Shown: positions 14,892 through 22,676 of the stretch, in pieces | How the letters are laid out: every line of letters begins with the position of its first letter | Position numbering within the stretch: position 1 is the first letter of the stretch | Source of the DNA: Candidatus Aenigmatarchaeota archaeon | GTDB taxonomy: Archaea; Aenigmatarchaeota; Aenigmatarchaeia; GW2011-AR5 | NCBI GenBank assembly: GCA_016198685.1 | Contig: JACQID010000001.1 | Location: 1 to 37,981, forward strand | DNA: 37,981 nt | Direction of reading: 5' to 3' | The notes under the pieces: generated by a model | Told to the model about the DNA's origin: nothing | Seen by the model: only the letters and a program-made list of their open reading frames with translations | Databases searched by the model: none | Made by a program: the position numbers and the translations under genes

Positions 14892-16103
14892 TTATACTTC
14901 CGGATATATCGGGAATCCGGAACACAGGTCTTGCACGTCCTTGCGGACATTCTCGCCTTTCATGGCGCGGTTCATGAGGGAGCCGACTTCCTGCATGTCT
15001 TTTTCCTTCATGCCGCGCGAAGTAAGCGTAGGCGTTCCGAAGCGTATGCCTGAAGGATCCCACGGCTTTCGCTGGTCATAGGGAACGGTATTCTTGTTGA
15101 CGTAGATGCCGTTCTTTTCAAGCAGCAATTCGGCATCTTTCCCCGTTATTTTCTGTTCAAGGTCTGCGAGTAGCAGATGCGAGTCAGTGCCGCCGGAAAC
15201 GAGCCGCATCTCGACTGCCTTGGCAAGGGCTTTCGCGTTGGTTATTATCTGCCGGGCGTAATCCTTGAACCCCGGCTTCATTGCTTCGGCAAAGCACACG
15301 GCTTTGGCGGCTATGGCGTTTTCATGGGGGCCGCCCTGCAGCCCGGGAAATATCGCTTTGTCTATTTTCTCGGAAAATTCCTGCCTGCAGAGTATCATGG
15401 CGCCGCGCGGGCCTCGAAGAGTTTTGTGCGTTGTCGTCATTACAATGTCGGCATACGGAACCGGTGACGGATAAGCCCCACCGGCAACAAGTCCTGCAAA
15501 ATGTGACATGTCTACAAACAGCTTAGCACCGACAGAATCGGCAATCTCGCGGAACCTTCTGAAATCAATCACGCGGGTATATGCGGTATAGCCGCAGAGA
15601 ATCATTTTAGGATTGTGCTGCTTTGCAAGTGATTCTATTTCATCATAATCGAGAAGCTCATTGTCCTTGCGCACGCGGTATGGCACGGCGTTATAGTCTG
15701 TTCCTGAAAAGTTGATTTTTAGGCCGTGAGTTATATGCCCGCCGTGTGACAGTTCGAGTCCCATGAATGCATCGCCCTTGTTAAGAAGTGCCCGGAATAC
15801 AGCTTGGTTTGCAGGCGAGCCTGAATAAGGCTGGACGTTCACGTGTTCTGCTCCAAAGAGCTTCTTTGCCCTTTCAATAGCAAGGTTTTCTATCTCGTCA
15901 ATAACTTCATTTCCGCCGTAATATCTCTTTCCAGGATAGCCTTCTGAATACTTGTTATGCGGAAAAGAAGAGAGTGCTTCGAGGACTGCAAGCGACGGTA
16001 TATTCTCTGAAGGTATCAGTTCAAGACCGTTTCTCTGGCGTTCCAGCTCCTTCATGACAAGGGCAAAAACGTCAAAATCCCCTTCTTTGAGCTTTGCAAG
16101 CAT
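14892..16103 (-). CDS. glyA: Serine hydroxymethyltransferase
   Basis: 403 residues, a complete fold-type I PLP enzyme that interconverts serine and glycine while loading a one-carbon unit onto tetrahydrofolate or a related pterin. Seen: LIPSENIPS and NKYSEGYPGKRYYGG near the start, SGSPAN (94-99) for PLP phosphate, VDMSH (Asp198, His201), TTTHKTLRGPRG with the PLP Lys227, and GTDSHLLL near residue 310. Slightly shorter than bacterial forms. It is the likely source of the methylene group used by the thymidylate synthase 3 kb away. Leaderless start predicted from a TATA box shared with the divergent gene at 16155. Confidence 0.97.
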   Translation of the reverse strand: MLAKLKEGDFDVFALVMKELERQRNGLELIPSENIPSLAVLEALSSFPHNKYSEGYPGKRYYGGNEVIDEIENLAIERAKKLFGAEHVNVQPYSGSPANQAVFRALLNKGDAFMGLELSHGGHITHGLKINFSGTDYNAVPYRVRKDNELLDYDEIESLAKQHNPKMILCGYTAYTRVIDFRRFREIADSVGAKLFVDMSHFAGLVAGGAYPSPVPYADIVMTTTHKTLRGPRGAMILCRQEFSEKIDKAIFPGLQGGPHENAIAAKAVCFAEAMKPGFKDYARQIITNAKALAKAVEMRLVSGGTDSHLLLADLEQKITGKDAELLLEKNGIYVNKNTVPYDQRKPWDPSGIRFGTPTLTSRGMKEKDMQEVGSLMNRAMKGENVRKDVQDLCSGFPIYPEV

Positions 16104-16120
16104 TAGCCATTATTGGAAAA

Positions 16121-16132
16121 GAAAATATTAAT
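16121..16132. promoter_or_regulatory. Bidirectional TATA element between glyA and the six-Cys protein
   Basis: One AT-rich element (AAAATATTAAT) in a 51-base gap is centred 24 bases before the glyA start at 16103 and 28 bases before the plus-strand start at 16155. Both transcripts would be leaderless. Confidence 0.5.
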
Positions 16133-16154
16133 CTGCCGTCATACATGTTAAGCT

Positions 16155-16802
16155 ATGAAACTGCCTGACATCGACAAGCGTATGGTGCATCCAATTTTAG
16201 CTCTTGCCGCAATTACAATTATTCTGCTGATTCCCCTGCCCCAGAAAGAACTGGTGGCATACACGGAAAATGCCCCTTACGAAGCTATCATAATCAGCGA
16301 GAATCCGCCAGGCAGCAGCACGAACAAAGTTTGCTTGACCGTTCTTCAGCCTTCAAGCCAAAAAGCTTGCACCAGGGATAATATATCTTTTAGCATTTCA
16401 ACCGTAGAATGCAGCAACATTTCCGCATCAGTGGCCACGTACAATATCCACAATCTTGCTACAAAAAGAGGAGAGTTTAACATTGTTGTAGGTTTTGATC
16501 TGAATGATGGCAAAAAATCCGAAAGATCTTATGACCGTACTATAGATGGAAAAACTACAGAGACAATCGCATTTTCGATAAGCAATCCAGAAACCAAGGG
16601 ATGCTACATAAGGGTGAATAATGCCGTTTCCGAGCTTGAATGCAAGGATGCCGTGAAATATACGGCGGATACGAACTGTTACGGCGGCGACAATCTTCCT
16701 AAATTAGAGGAAGAAAGAGCGACGTTATACAAGGAAATTGAAAGACAGAAGTTCGTGACTGTGTATAAGCCTCTTATTCAGACCCTTTTAGGATATCGCT
16801 AA
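16155..16802 (+). CDS. Membrane-anchored exported protein with six Cys, unknown function
   Basis: 215 residues. One N-terminal hydrophobic segment (about 12-28, PILALAAITIILLIPL) acts as an anchor or uncleaved signal. An extracytoplasmic, mainly beta domain follows with six Cys (60, 72, 86, 150, 163, 175), an even number that suggests three disulfides. The C-terminal 30 residues form a charged helix (EEERATLYKEIERQ). No family recognised. It ends four bases inside the convergent aIF5B gene. It is a plausible substrate of the DsbA-like enzyme at 6103, by inference only. Confidence 0.75.
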   Translation: MKLPDIDKRMVHPILALAAITIILLIPLPQKELVAYTENAPYEAIIISENPPGSSTNKVCLTVLQPSSQKACTRDNISFSISTVECSNISASVATYNIHNLATKRGEFNIVVGFDLNDGKKSERSYDRTIDGKTTETIAFSISNPETKGCYIRVNNAVSELECKDAVKYTADTNCYGGDNLPKLEEERATLYKEIERQKFVTVYKPLIQTLLGYR

Positions 16803-18541
16803 AGGCCCCAGACAGGTTTCTCCTTTCTCTTGATTTCTTCTATCTCTTTGAGCACAGTCTTCTCGCTTTCGGACATGAATGACATGTGCTTGATCAGTTT
16901 CCTGTAATCGGCCTCAGAGATTTCCGTGTATAATATATCATTCTCCTTGATGCCGCGGCCAATCTGTATCCCGTCTATGGAAACGGCGACTTTCTCGGCT
17001 ATCTTGGCTTCCTGCACTGATTCACCCTGATTTTCTATTTGTTTTATCCTGCCTGCAGGCTTGCCTTCTTTTTGCAGATGGAAGCCCGGCTTAATAATGC
17101 CTCCCAAAATCTCGCAGCCAACAACCGCGGGGTTGGAAGCACGGAAAACAAAACCTGGTATGAGCCTGAGCTTGCCGGCTCTCGATACGCCTTCAAGCTC
17201 GGCCTTCTTGAGTTCTTCTTCCTTGGCTTTCTGCCATTTTCCATATTCCTCTTCCAGTCTGTATATGACATCAGAAACCAGGATGGTTATTCCCTGGTCT
17301 TTGGCAAAGGTTGTTATTTCTTCAGAAGGTTTGACATTGAAAGATGCTATTACCCGGAATTTTGGGTCAGCGTTGCCGCCTGCTTTTATGATGCTTTCTC
17401 TCGTGACGTTGCCTGCAAGAGCCTCTTTGATCGGGTATTTACTGAAAACGTTTATCATGGCTTCCAGGCTTCCTATTGTGTCAGCCCTTAGTATTATTCC
17501 CTCAACTTCGCCGCGTATTTCCACATCCTCGGCCTTGTCCATGCTTTCAAGCAGCGTCTTGGCTTCTTCTTGCGTCTTGGCAGAGGCGATGGGGGAACCG
17601 GCTTTAACATTGTCAAGATTTGGCGCGGCAATTTTAACGCCAGAGGCGGCATGGACTTCGTCAACATAGCGGAATTTTTTCTCAGTGCGTATATCGCGCA
17701 TGGGCTGCGGTAGCATAAGCGTCCTTATCTTAGTGACTGTGCGAGATGTCCCGCCTATTGCAAGATATTCGCCTTTTGATATGCTGCCGTCGTATATTAT
17801 CGTGTCAATAGTAGTGCCCATGCCAGTTACATCTTTGACTTCCATGACCGTTCCTCGTGCGCGTCCGGTGACTGCCAGCCTGTCTTTGAGGAACTGCTGA
17901 GAAAGTCCTGATAATATAGCAAGAAGCTCAGGCAGGCCTTCGCCCGTCTTGGCAGATACAGGAATGCCCGCCACGGTCTTTGTGAAGTCTTGCACGCGGT
18001 CGAACCGATCAACAGTTATCCCGTGCGCCAAGAACTGTTCCGCTACCCTGTAAAAAGATTCTTCAAATTTTCCTATGACATCTTCCTTTTGGCTGCTCAC
18101 GTTTTCAAGAAAGCTCTGCGCAGGCTTCCATCCTTCTATCCTGTCTATTTTTGTCATGACAACTACGAAAGGGACTCGGGAATTTTTGAGTATGTTGAGG
18201 CTTTCTTCGGTTTGAGGCATCATCCCATCGTTGATGTCAACAACGAGCATGGCCAGGTCTGATATAGAGCCGCCGCGCTTCCTTAAAGTCGAAAAAGCTT
18301 CATGTCCTGGCGTATCAATGAACAAGAGGCCAGGTATGTTGAGGGAAAAATGAAACTTCTCCATGACAGGACCTGCAACTTTTCTTATGGTTTCTGCCGG
18401 TATTTCTGTTGTTCCGATTGCCTGCGTTATGCCGCCGGCTTCGCCTTGGGCGATAGCGGTGCCCCTTATGCCGTCTAGCAATGAAGTCTTTCCGTGGTCT
18501 ACATGACCCAATGTAGCTATTATCGGTTGCCTGAGTGCCAT
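16799..18541 (-). CDS. infB: Translation initiation factor aIF5B (IF2 family)
   Basis: 580 residues, a normal archaeal length without the long eukaryotic N-terminal extension. It is a GTPase that promotes subunit joining during initiation. Seen: GHVDHGKT (12-19), DTPGHE (76-81), TKID (130-133), SAKTGEG, then beta-barrel domain II, the alpha/beta domain III, a long linking helix (EEEYGKWQKAKEEELKKAE) and the C-terminal barrel. It starts ATGGCACTC at 18541 with a GGTG eight bases upstream and a TATA box at 18574-18586. Confidence 0.97.
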   Translation of the reverse strand: MALRQPIIATLGHVDHGKTSLLDGIRGTAIAQGEAGGITQAIGTTEIPAETIRKVAGPVMEKFHFSLNIPGLLFIDTPGHEAFSTLRKRGGSISDLAMLVVDINDGMMPQTEESLNILKNSRVPFVVVMTKIDRIEGWKPAQSFLENVSSQKEDVIGKFEESFYRVAEQFLAHGITVDRFDRVQDFTKTVAGIPVSAKTGEGLPELLAILSGLSQQFLKDRLAVTGRARGTVMEVKDVTGMGTTIDTIIYDGSISKGEYLAIGGTSRTVTKIRTLMLPQPMRDIRTEKKFRYVDEVHAASGVKIAAPNLDNVKAGSPIASAKTQEEAKTLLESMDKAEDVEIRGEVEGIILRADTIGSLEAMINVFSKYPIKEALAGNVTRESIIKAGGNADPKFRVIASFNVKPSEEITTFAKDQGITILVSDVIYRLEEEYGKWQKAKEEELKKAELEGVSRAGKLRLIPGFVFRASNPAVVGCEILGGIIKPGFHLQKEGKPAGRIKQIENQGESVQEAKIAEKVAVSIDGIQIGRGIKENDILYTEISEADYRKLIKHMSFMSESEKTVLKEIEEIKRKEKPVWGL

Positions 18542-18573
18542 CTGATTACACCAGATTAACTTATCCTGGCAAA

Positions 18574-18586
18574 GAATTTATATCGT
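18574..18586 (-). promoter_or_regulatory. TATA box for aIF5B
   Basis: Minus-strand GATATAAATTCTT, centred about 40 bases before the ATG at 18541; predicts a leader of about 14 bases with a GGTG site. It overlaps the stop codon of the gene at 18578. Confidence 0.5.
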
Positions 18587-18973
18587 ATATGGAAGTCTCT
18601 CGGATCTCTTTTTGATTCCGCGCCTATTTCTCAGAAAGTCTGCAACTATGTCAACACTTCTTGAATATGGTCTTTCTCCTAGATAATTTAGTAACTCTAT
18701 TCCTCTATGCTTTGTAAGCTTACCTGACATGCCTCTCATTGTCAGGATATTTTCTATTGTGATCATGGAATTGGCAGCATCGTCTAGTATATTCAATTCC
18801 GGATAATATGCCACACTTAGGCCATTTCCTACCGGTACGCATGAAACGTAGAATGGGCCAACAGATATCATAGGCGCATTTTCGCTATCGAGGTACTCTT
18901 TCAATTTTTCATATCCCGAATCTATGCATGCTACCATATAATGGGATCCTGCACTACGAAAAAACTTCGGCAT
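18578..18973 (-). CDS. Orphan soluble protein of unknown function
   Basis: 131 residues, no recognised domain and no membrane segment. The first half alternates strands and turns (SHYMVACIDSGYEKL, VGPFYVSCVPVG, LSVAYYPEL). The second half is helical and ends in a strongly basic stretch (RNRRGIKKRSERLP), which would suit nucleic-acid contact. Leaderless start predicted from the TATA box at 18993-19004. Upstream of aIF5B on the same strand, but aIF5B has its own TATA box. Confidence 0.7.
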   Translation of the reverse strand: MPKFFRSAGSHYMVACIDSGYEKLKEYLDSENAPMISVGPFYVSCVPVGNGLSVAYYPELNILDDAANSMITIENILTMRGMSGKLTKHRGIELLNYLGERPYSRSVDIVADFLRNRRGIKKRSERLPYTI

Positions 18974-18992
18974 GTTATTGCCCTGTCGGCAA

Positions 18993-19004
18993 TTTTCAAA
19001 TATC
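18993..19004 (-). promoter_or_regulatory. TATA box for the orphan gene at 18578-18973
   Basis: Minus-strand GATATTTGAAAA, centred 27 bases before the ATG at 18973. Confidence 0.5.
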
Positions 19005-19020
19005 TATCGGGAGACGTATT

Positions 19021-19066
19021 ATAGTTCTCCAAGGAAACAAGCAAGTATTACTTCCTTGGGAACTAT
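19021..19066. repeat. Imperfect inverted repeat in the divergent region upstream of thiI
   Basis: Left arm ATAGTTCTCCAAGGAA (19021-19036) pairs with right arm TTCCTTGGGAACTAT (19052-19066) with a single bulged base and a 15-base loop. It lies between two divergent promoters and outside any gene. It could be an operator, a remnant or part of a small RNA. Confidence 0.6.
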
Positions 19067-19071
19067 ATGTG

Positions 19072-19107
19072 AACCCAGCAAATCATATCCGAAATCTTTA
19101 CTGGGTT
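19072..19107. promoter_or_regulatory. Operator-like inverted repeat next to the thiI TATA box
   Basis: AACCCAGCAA (19072-19081) and TTACTGGGTT (19098-19107) match as an inverted repeat at 9 of 10 positions, 26 bases apart arm to arm. The right arm ends three bases before the TATA element at 19110, a position where a bound dimer could affect transcription factor access. Confidence 0.4.
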
Positions 19108-19109
19108 AA

Positions 19110-19118
19110 CTATAAAAC
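19110..19118 (+). promoter_or_regulatory. TATA box for thiI
   Basis: CTATAAAAC, centred 26 bases before the ATG at 19139. It makes the in-frame ATG at 19121 an unlikely start. Confidence 0.6.
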
Positions 19119-19138
19119 CTATGCCGCATAGACCGTTA

Positions 19139-20278
19139 ATGCACGACATGATAGGCGTTCATTATTCTGAGATAGCTCTCAAAGGCCAGAATAGAGGATA
19201 CTTTGAGAAGAGCCTCAGGCAGAACGTAAGGCGCATGCTGAAAGGCGAGGAGTGCAGTATTGAGAGCGTTCATGACAGGATACTTATACGGCTCTTGCCG
19301 GGCGCAAACGAAAAAAGCATCGGGGAGAAACTGCAGTGCGTTTTCGGAATATCGCATTTTTACCCCGCTTTTTCATGCGGAAAAAGCATCGAAGAGATAG
19401 GCCTAAAGGCGCGGGAAATCTTTCAGCAGGTGCCCAAAGACAAGACATTCAAAGTCAAATCTTCGCGTGCGGACAAGAAATTCCCGATTGATTCGCAGGA
19501 GCTAAACAGGCGCTTAGGCGAAATATTCTACAATGACGGCTACACTGTCGACGTGAAAAAGCCTGACGTGACGCTGCATGTCGATATAATCAAGGATTTC
19601 GCTTTGGTGTATACGGAAAAGACGGCATGTTACGGCGGCATGCCCGTAGGCACGTCCGGCAAAGTTGTCGTGCTTTTTTCGGGCGGTATAGATTCGCCTG
19701 TCGCATCATGGTACGCCATGAAAAGGGGCTGCAGGCCCGTATATGTGCATTTCCATGCAATGCGCAGCAATGCAGATGCCGCGAAGAGCAAGATAGGGAG
19801 GCTTGTGCAAAGCCTTTGCAGATATTCTGGCAGAGCAAAGCTCTATCTTGTGCCTTATGATACCTTCCAGGTCAGTTGCGCTTCGGATTATGAGCTTGTA
19901 GTATTCAGGCGGTTCATTAACAGAGTGGCTGAAAAAATAGCTGCACTCGAAGGCGCAAAAGTCCTGGTCACCGGCGAAAGCATAGCACAAGTTGCATCGC
20001 AGACGCTCGATAATATGGCTGCAATCGAAGAGGCTGTAAAGATTCCCATAATAAGGCCCTTGGCGGGAATGAACAAGGATGAAATAATAGCAAAAGCCGA
20101 GGAAATAGGAACATACGAACTTTCGCTTGGAGATTACAAGGACTGCTGCTCCATTGTATCAAGGCATCCAAGAACCAAGGCAAACTTGGAAAAGATAAAG
20201 GCCGACGAGGAGAAGATGAATATCGAAAAACTTGCGGAAGAGACCTTGGCGCAGGCGGAGATGTATATTTTTGATTAG
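19139..20278 (+). CDS. thiI: tRNA 4-thiouridine synthase ThiI (no rhodanese domain)
   Basis: 379 residues. ThiI adenylates uridine 8 of tRNA and exchanges its oxygen for sulfur. Seen: an N-terminal ferredoxin-like segment (HYSEIALKGQNRGYFE), a THUMP domain to about residue 160, then a PP-loop ATPase domain with FSGGIDSP (SGGIDS at 181-186). A DCC motif (335-337) near the end sits where archaeal ThiI proteins keep catalytic Cys. The C-terminal rhodanese domain of bacterial ThiI is absent, as usual in archaea, so sulfur must come from another donor. A role in thiamine thiazole synthesis is less likely. It overlaps the convergent ndk gene by four bases. Confidence 0.93.
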   Translation: MHDMIGVHYSEIALKGQNRGYFEKSLRQNVRRMLKGEECSIESVHDRILIRLLPGANEKSIGEKLQCVFGISHFYPAFSCGKSIEEIGLKAREIFQQVPKDKTFKVKSSRADKKFPIDSQELNRRLGEIFYNDGYTVDVKKPDVTLHVDIIKDFALVYTEKTACYGGMPVGTSGKVVVLFSGGIDSPVASWYAMKRGCRPVYVHFHAMRSNADAAKSKIGRLVQSLCRYSGRAKLYLVPYDTFQVSCASDYELVVFRRFINRVAEKIAALEGAKVLVTGESIAQVASQTLDNMAAIEEAVKIPIIRPLAGMNKDEIIAKAEEIGTYELSLGDYKDCCSIVSRHPRTKANLEKIKADEEKMNIEKLAEETLAQAEMYIFD

Positions 20279-20694
20279 CCAAACCAGAGCTTGATTTCCT
20301 TTTCCGCTTCTTCTTTTGTCGCAGAGGCGTGAACAAGATTTTTCATGATCCTGTCGTCGTCCGCTAGCTTCATGTCGCCGAACTCGTTGCGGATCGTACC
20401 CTTCTCGGCTTTCATAGGGTCTGTTGAGCCCGTCACTTTTCTTGCAGTTGCCACGGCGTTATTGCCTTCAAATATGATGGCTACTATTTTGCCTGAAGAC
20501 ATGAATTTCTCCAATGAAGGATAGAAACCTTTCTGAACATGCGCAGAATAATGCTGTTTCAATGTTGCAGCGGTTGCGACTAGCTCTTCTCTTCTTATCA
20601 TTCTGAGGCCAGCTTTCTCGTATTTCTGGACAATATCATTTTCAAGCCCCTTTGCCACCGCATCAGGCTTTAATATAATCAGCGTTTTTTCCAT
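20275..20694 (-). CDS. ndk: Nucleoside diphosphate kinase
   Basis: 139 residues, normal length. It transfers the gamma phosphate of ATP to NDPs and dNDPs through a phospho-His. Seen: TLIILKPDAVAKGL at the start, NAVATARKVTGSTDP and GTIRNEFGD in the nucleotide site, and the catalytic His122 in NLVHAS. Most family members have Asn-Ile-x-His-Gly-Ser here; this one has Ala for Gly. The last gene of the EF-1alpha-uS10-ndk run, though a GGTGAT site eight bases before its ATG and a TATA-like TTTTTAAT suggest it can also be expressed on its own. Confidence 0.96.
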   Translation of the reverse strand: MEKTLIILKPDAVAKGLENDIVQKYEKAGLRMIRREELVATAATLKQHYSAHVQKGFYPSLEKFMSSGKIVAIIFEGNNAVATARKVTGSTDPMKAEKGTIRNEFGDMKLADDDRIMKNLVHASATKEEAEKEIKLWFG

Positions 20695-20771
20695 TTTATA
20701 ATCACCTTTATTTTATTCAGCGGAACGGATTAAAAAGATGTCTTTGAACTCCTTGCAAGAGCATTGCAGAA

Positions 20772-21098
20772 TTAATCAGTAAGCTCGATCTCAATGTTGA
20801 CGTCACGGGGGATTCTTATTCTTGTTATCTGGCGCAATACGCGATCGTTGGCGCCTACGTCAAGGATTCTTTTATGAACGCGTAGTTCCCATGTTTCCCA
20901 GTTGCCGCCCCCGCCGCCCCGGTGCATGCCGTCGCCGCATGGCGTTCTCATGACAGGGACGCGAAGCTTCTTTGTTGGAAGAGGAATAGGACCAGAAACA
21001 GGCACGCCGATCTTCTCGGAGATGTCCTTGATCTCGCTGCAGATGCTATCTAAGGTCGTTGGGTTTTTCCCCGTCAGTTTTACGCGTGCCGTCTGCAT
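20772..21098 (-). CDS. rps10: Small ribosomal subunit protein uS10 with a Gly-rich loop insertion
   Basis: 108 residues. Recognised by the VKLTGKNP opening, GPIPLPTKKLRVPV, TPCGDG, and WELRVHKRILDV. Between TPCGDG and the WELRVHKR strand there is an extra MHRGGGGGN segment (58-66); the family usually passes directly to a short Lys/Thr/Trp run there. That loop is the extended one that reaches toward other proteins of the small-subunit head. The gene follows EF-1alpha, the usual archaeal order. A TATA box at 21121-21133 suggests a leaderless transcript of its own. Confidence 0.95.
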   Translation of the reverse strand: MQTARVKLTGKNPTTLDSICSEIKDISEKIGVPVSGPIPLPTKKLRVPVMRTPCGDGMHRGGGGGNWETWELRVHKRILDVGANDRVLRQITRIRIPRDVNIEIELTD

Positions 21099-21120
21099 AG
21101 TGTTAATTACATTAACGGAT

Positions 21121-21133
21121 AAGTATAAAAATC
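21121..21133 (-). promoter_or_regulatory. TATA box for uS10
   Basis: Minus-strand GATTTTTATACTT, centred 28 bases before the ATG at 21098. Confidence 0.5.
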
Positions 21134-21187
21134 TACTATCGTTTCCCGGAAAAAGGATATTATAGGAAAGGAAAACGATGAGAATTG

Positions 21188-21210
21188 AAAAATAAAAAAA
21201 GAAGGAAAAA
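21188..21210 (-). terminator. T-tract terminator after EF-1alpha
   Basis: On the minus strand three T runs (5, 7 and 5 bases) follow the EF-1alpha stop codon within 33 bases, the usual form of an archaeal intrinsic terminator. An imperfect hairpin (21138-21146 with 21170-21179) lies just beyond. Confidence 0.55.
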
Positions 21211-21217
21211 CAGCCGA

Positions 21218-22486
21218 TTATTCTACAACCGTGTCGATGCAGATACCTGCTGCAACGGTCTGGCCCATGTCTCTTATGGCGAACTTCGCCATATCGGGCA
21301 TTTCGGACTGCTTTTCTACGATCATGGGTTTCATAGGCTTGACCTTTATTACCGCAACATCACCAGTCTTGATGAAGTCAGGCTTTTCCTGCGCAACAGC
21401 GCCGGTCTTCGGGTCAATCTTCTTGACTATTTCGATTATCGTGCAGGCTACCTGCGAGGTGTTGATGTGGAATACCGGAGTGTAGCCCTTGCTCATTACG
21501 CTTGGGTGGTTGAGCACGACTATCTGGGCAGTGAATTCTTTCACAGGCTTGGCTGGCGTGTCCGGATGGCATGCGACATCGCCGCGCTTTATGGCCTTCT
21601 TGTCAACGCCTCTGACGCTAAAGCCGATGTTGTCGCCAGGTCTTGCTTCTGTGACCTGTTCGTGGTGCATTTCTATCGACTTTATTTCTCCCTGCACTCC
21701 GGAAGGCATGAACACAACTTTGTCGTTAATCTTCAGTATGCCGGTTTCAACTCTACCTACAGGTACAACGCCGATTCCGCTTATGGAATATACGTCCTGT
21801 ATAGGCAGTCTCAATGGCTTGTCAACAGGCTGCTCAGGCACCGTAAATGTGTCCAAGGCTTCAACGAGGAACGGACCCGTGTACCAAGGCATGTTTGCAG
21901 ATTTCTTGGCAATGTTGTCTCCCTTATAACCGGACGTAGGAACGAATTTGATGTTCTCAACCTTGTATCCTATGCCCTTGAGGAGCTTCACTACGGTTTC
22001 CTTTGTCGCGTTAAACTTGGCTTCTTCATAATTCATGGCATCCATTTTGTTGATTGCCACGACCATTTGAGGAACGCCGAGCACTTTAGCAAGATAAGCG
22101 TGTTCCTTTGTCTGATCCTGTATGCCTTCCTTTGCAGAAACGACGAGTATTGCGCCGTCTGCCTGGGAAGTACCGGTTATCATGTTCTTGACAAAGTCCC
22201 TGTGACCAGGGGCATCTATTATAGTAAAGTAGTGCTTAGGTGTATCGAATCTCTGGTGCATGATGTCAATCGTCAGGCCTCTTTCTCTTTCTTCTTTCAG
22301 CCTGTCCATTACGAATGCGAATTCGAATGTTTCCTTTTTCAGCTCCTTGGCTGTTTCCTGCAGCTTTCTCATAACGTCTTCACGGACATTGCCCGTGTCG
22401 TAGAGCAGTCTGCCTACGAGCGTTGACTTACCATGGTCAACGTGCCCTATTGTAACAAGATTCATATGTGGTTTCTTATCTGCCAT
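21218..22486 (-). CDS. tuf: Translation elongation factor EF-1alpha
   Basis: 422 residues, normal for archaea. The GTPase delivers aminoacyl-tRNA to the ribosome. Seen: GHVDHGKS (14-21), the RERGLTIDI switch I region, DAPGH (91-95), NKMD (146-149), then two beta-barrel domains with [11 protein letters not shown] and the C-terminal [13 protein letters not shown]. The mRNA has a long leader and a strong GGAGGT ribosome-binding site seven bases before the ATG, unlike the leaderless pattern around it. This fits a highly expressed gene. Confidence 0.98.
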   Translation of the reverse strand: MADKKPHMNLVTIGHVDHGKSTLVGRLLYDTGNVREDVMRKLQETAKELKKETFEFAFVMDRLKEERERGLTIDIMHQRFDTPKHYFTIIDAPGHRDFVKNMITGTSQADGAILVVSAKEGIQDQTKEHAYLAKVLGVPQMVVAINKMDAMNYEEAKFNATKETVVKLLKGIGYKVENIKFVPTSGYKGDNIAKKSANMPWYTGPFLVEALDTFTVPEQPVDKPLRLPIQDVYSISGIGVVPVGRVETGILKINDKVVFMPSGVQGEIKSIEMHHEQVTEARPGDNIGFSVRGVDKKAIKRGDVACHPDTPAKPVKEFTAQIVVLNHPSVMSKGYTPVFHINTSQVACTIIEIVKKIDPKTGAVAQEKPDFIKTGDVAVIKVKPMKPMIVEKQSEMPDMAKFAIRDMGQTVAAGICIDTVVE

Positions 22487-22676
22487 TCAAATTACCTCCT
22501 TTGTACAAATGCGCGCAAGCGCCAGCATAATAATGCCTATCTTAACCTGCCCGGAAATCTTTTTAACTTTAATGCAACGGGCTCCCAACGAGCCAATCAT
22601 ACAGTTCTTCTGCCGGTATAAAAGCTCCTTTTTCCTCTTATTTCAAGACGAATATCATATCCGTCCGCAGAAGTCA
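22487..22676 (-). promoter_or_regulatory. EF-1alpha leader and promoter region
   Basis: This 190-base region before EF-1alpha holds the GGAGGT site (complement at 22494-22499) and two TATA-like elements on the minus strand. One (22556-22568, GTTAAAAAG) would give a leader of about 50 bases; the other (22616-22624, CTTTTATAC) would give about 108. The farther one would start transcription at a 5-bp hairpin with GGCTC and GAGCC arms (22580-22594). A second small hairpin (GCGC arms, 22511-22522) lies in the leader. Confidence 0.5.

Noticed and set aside
19121-19138. Upstream ATG of thiI
   Set aside because: It lies only about 9 bases after the TATA centre, before the expected transcription start; the family also begins close to the HYSEIALKG strand.
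21185-22426. Long plus-strand open frame (413 codons) opposite EF-1alpha
   Set aside because: It is the antisense shadow of EF-1alpha; its translation is low-complexity with no domain, and the opposite strand encodes an unmistakable GTPase.
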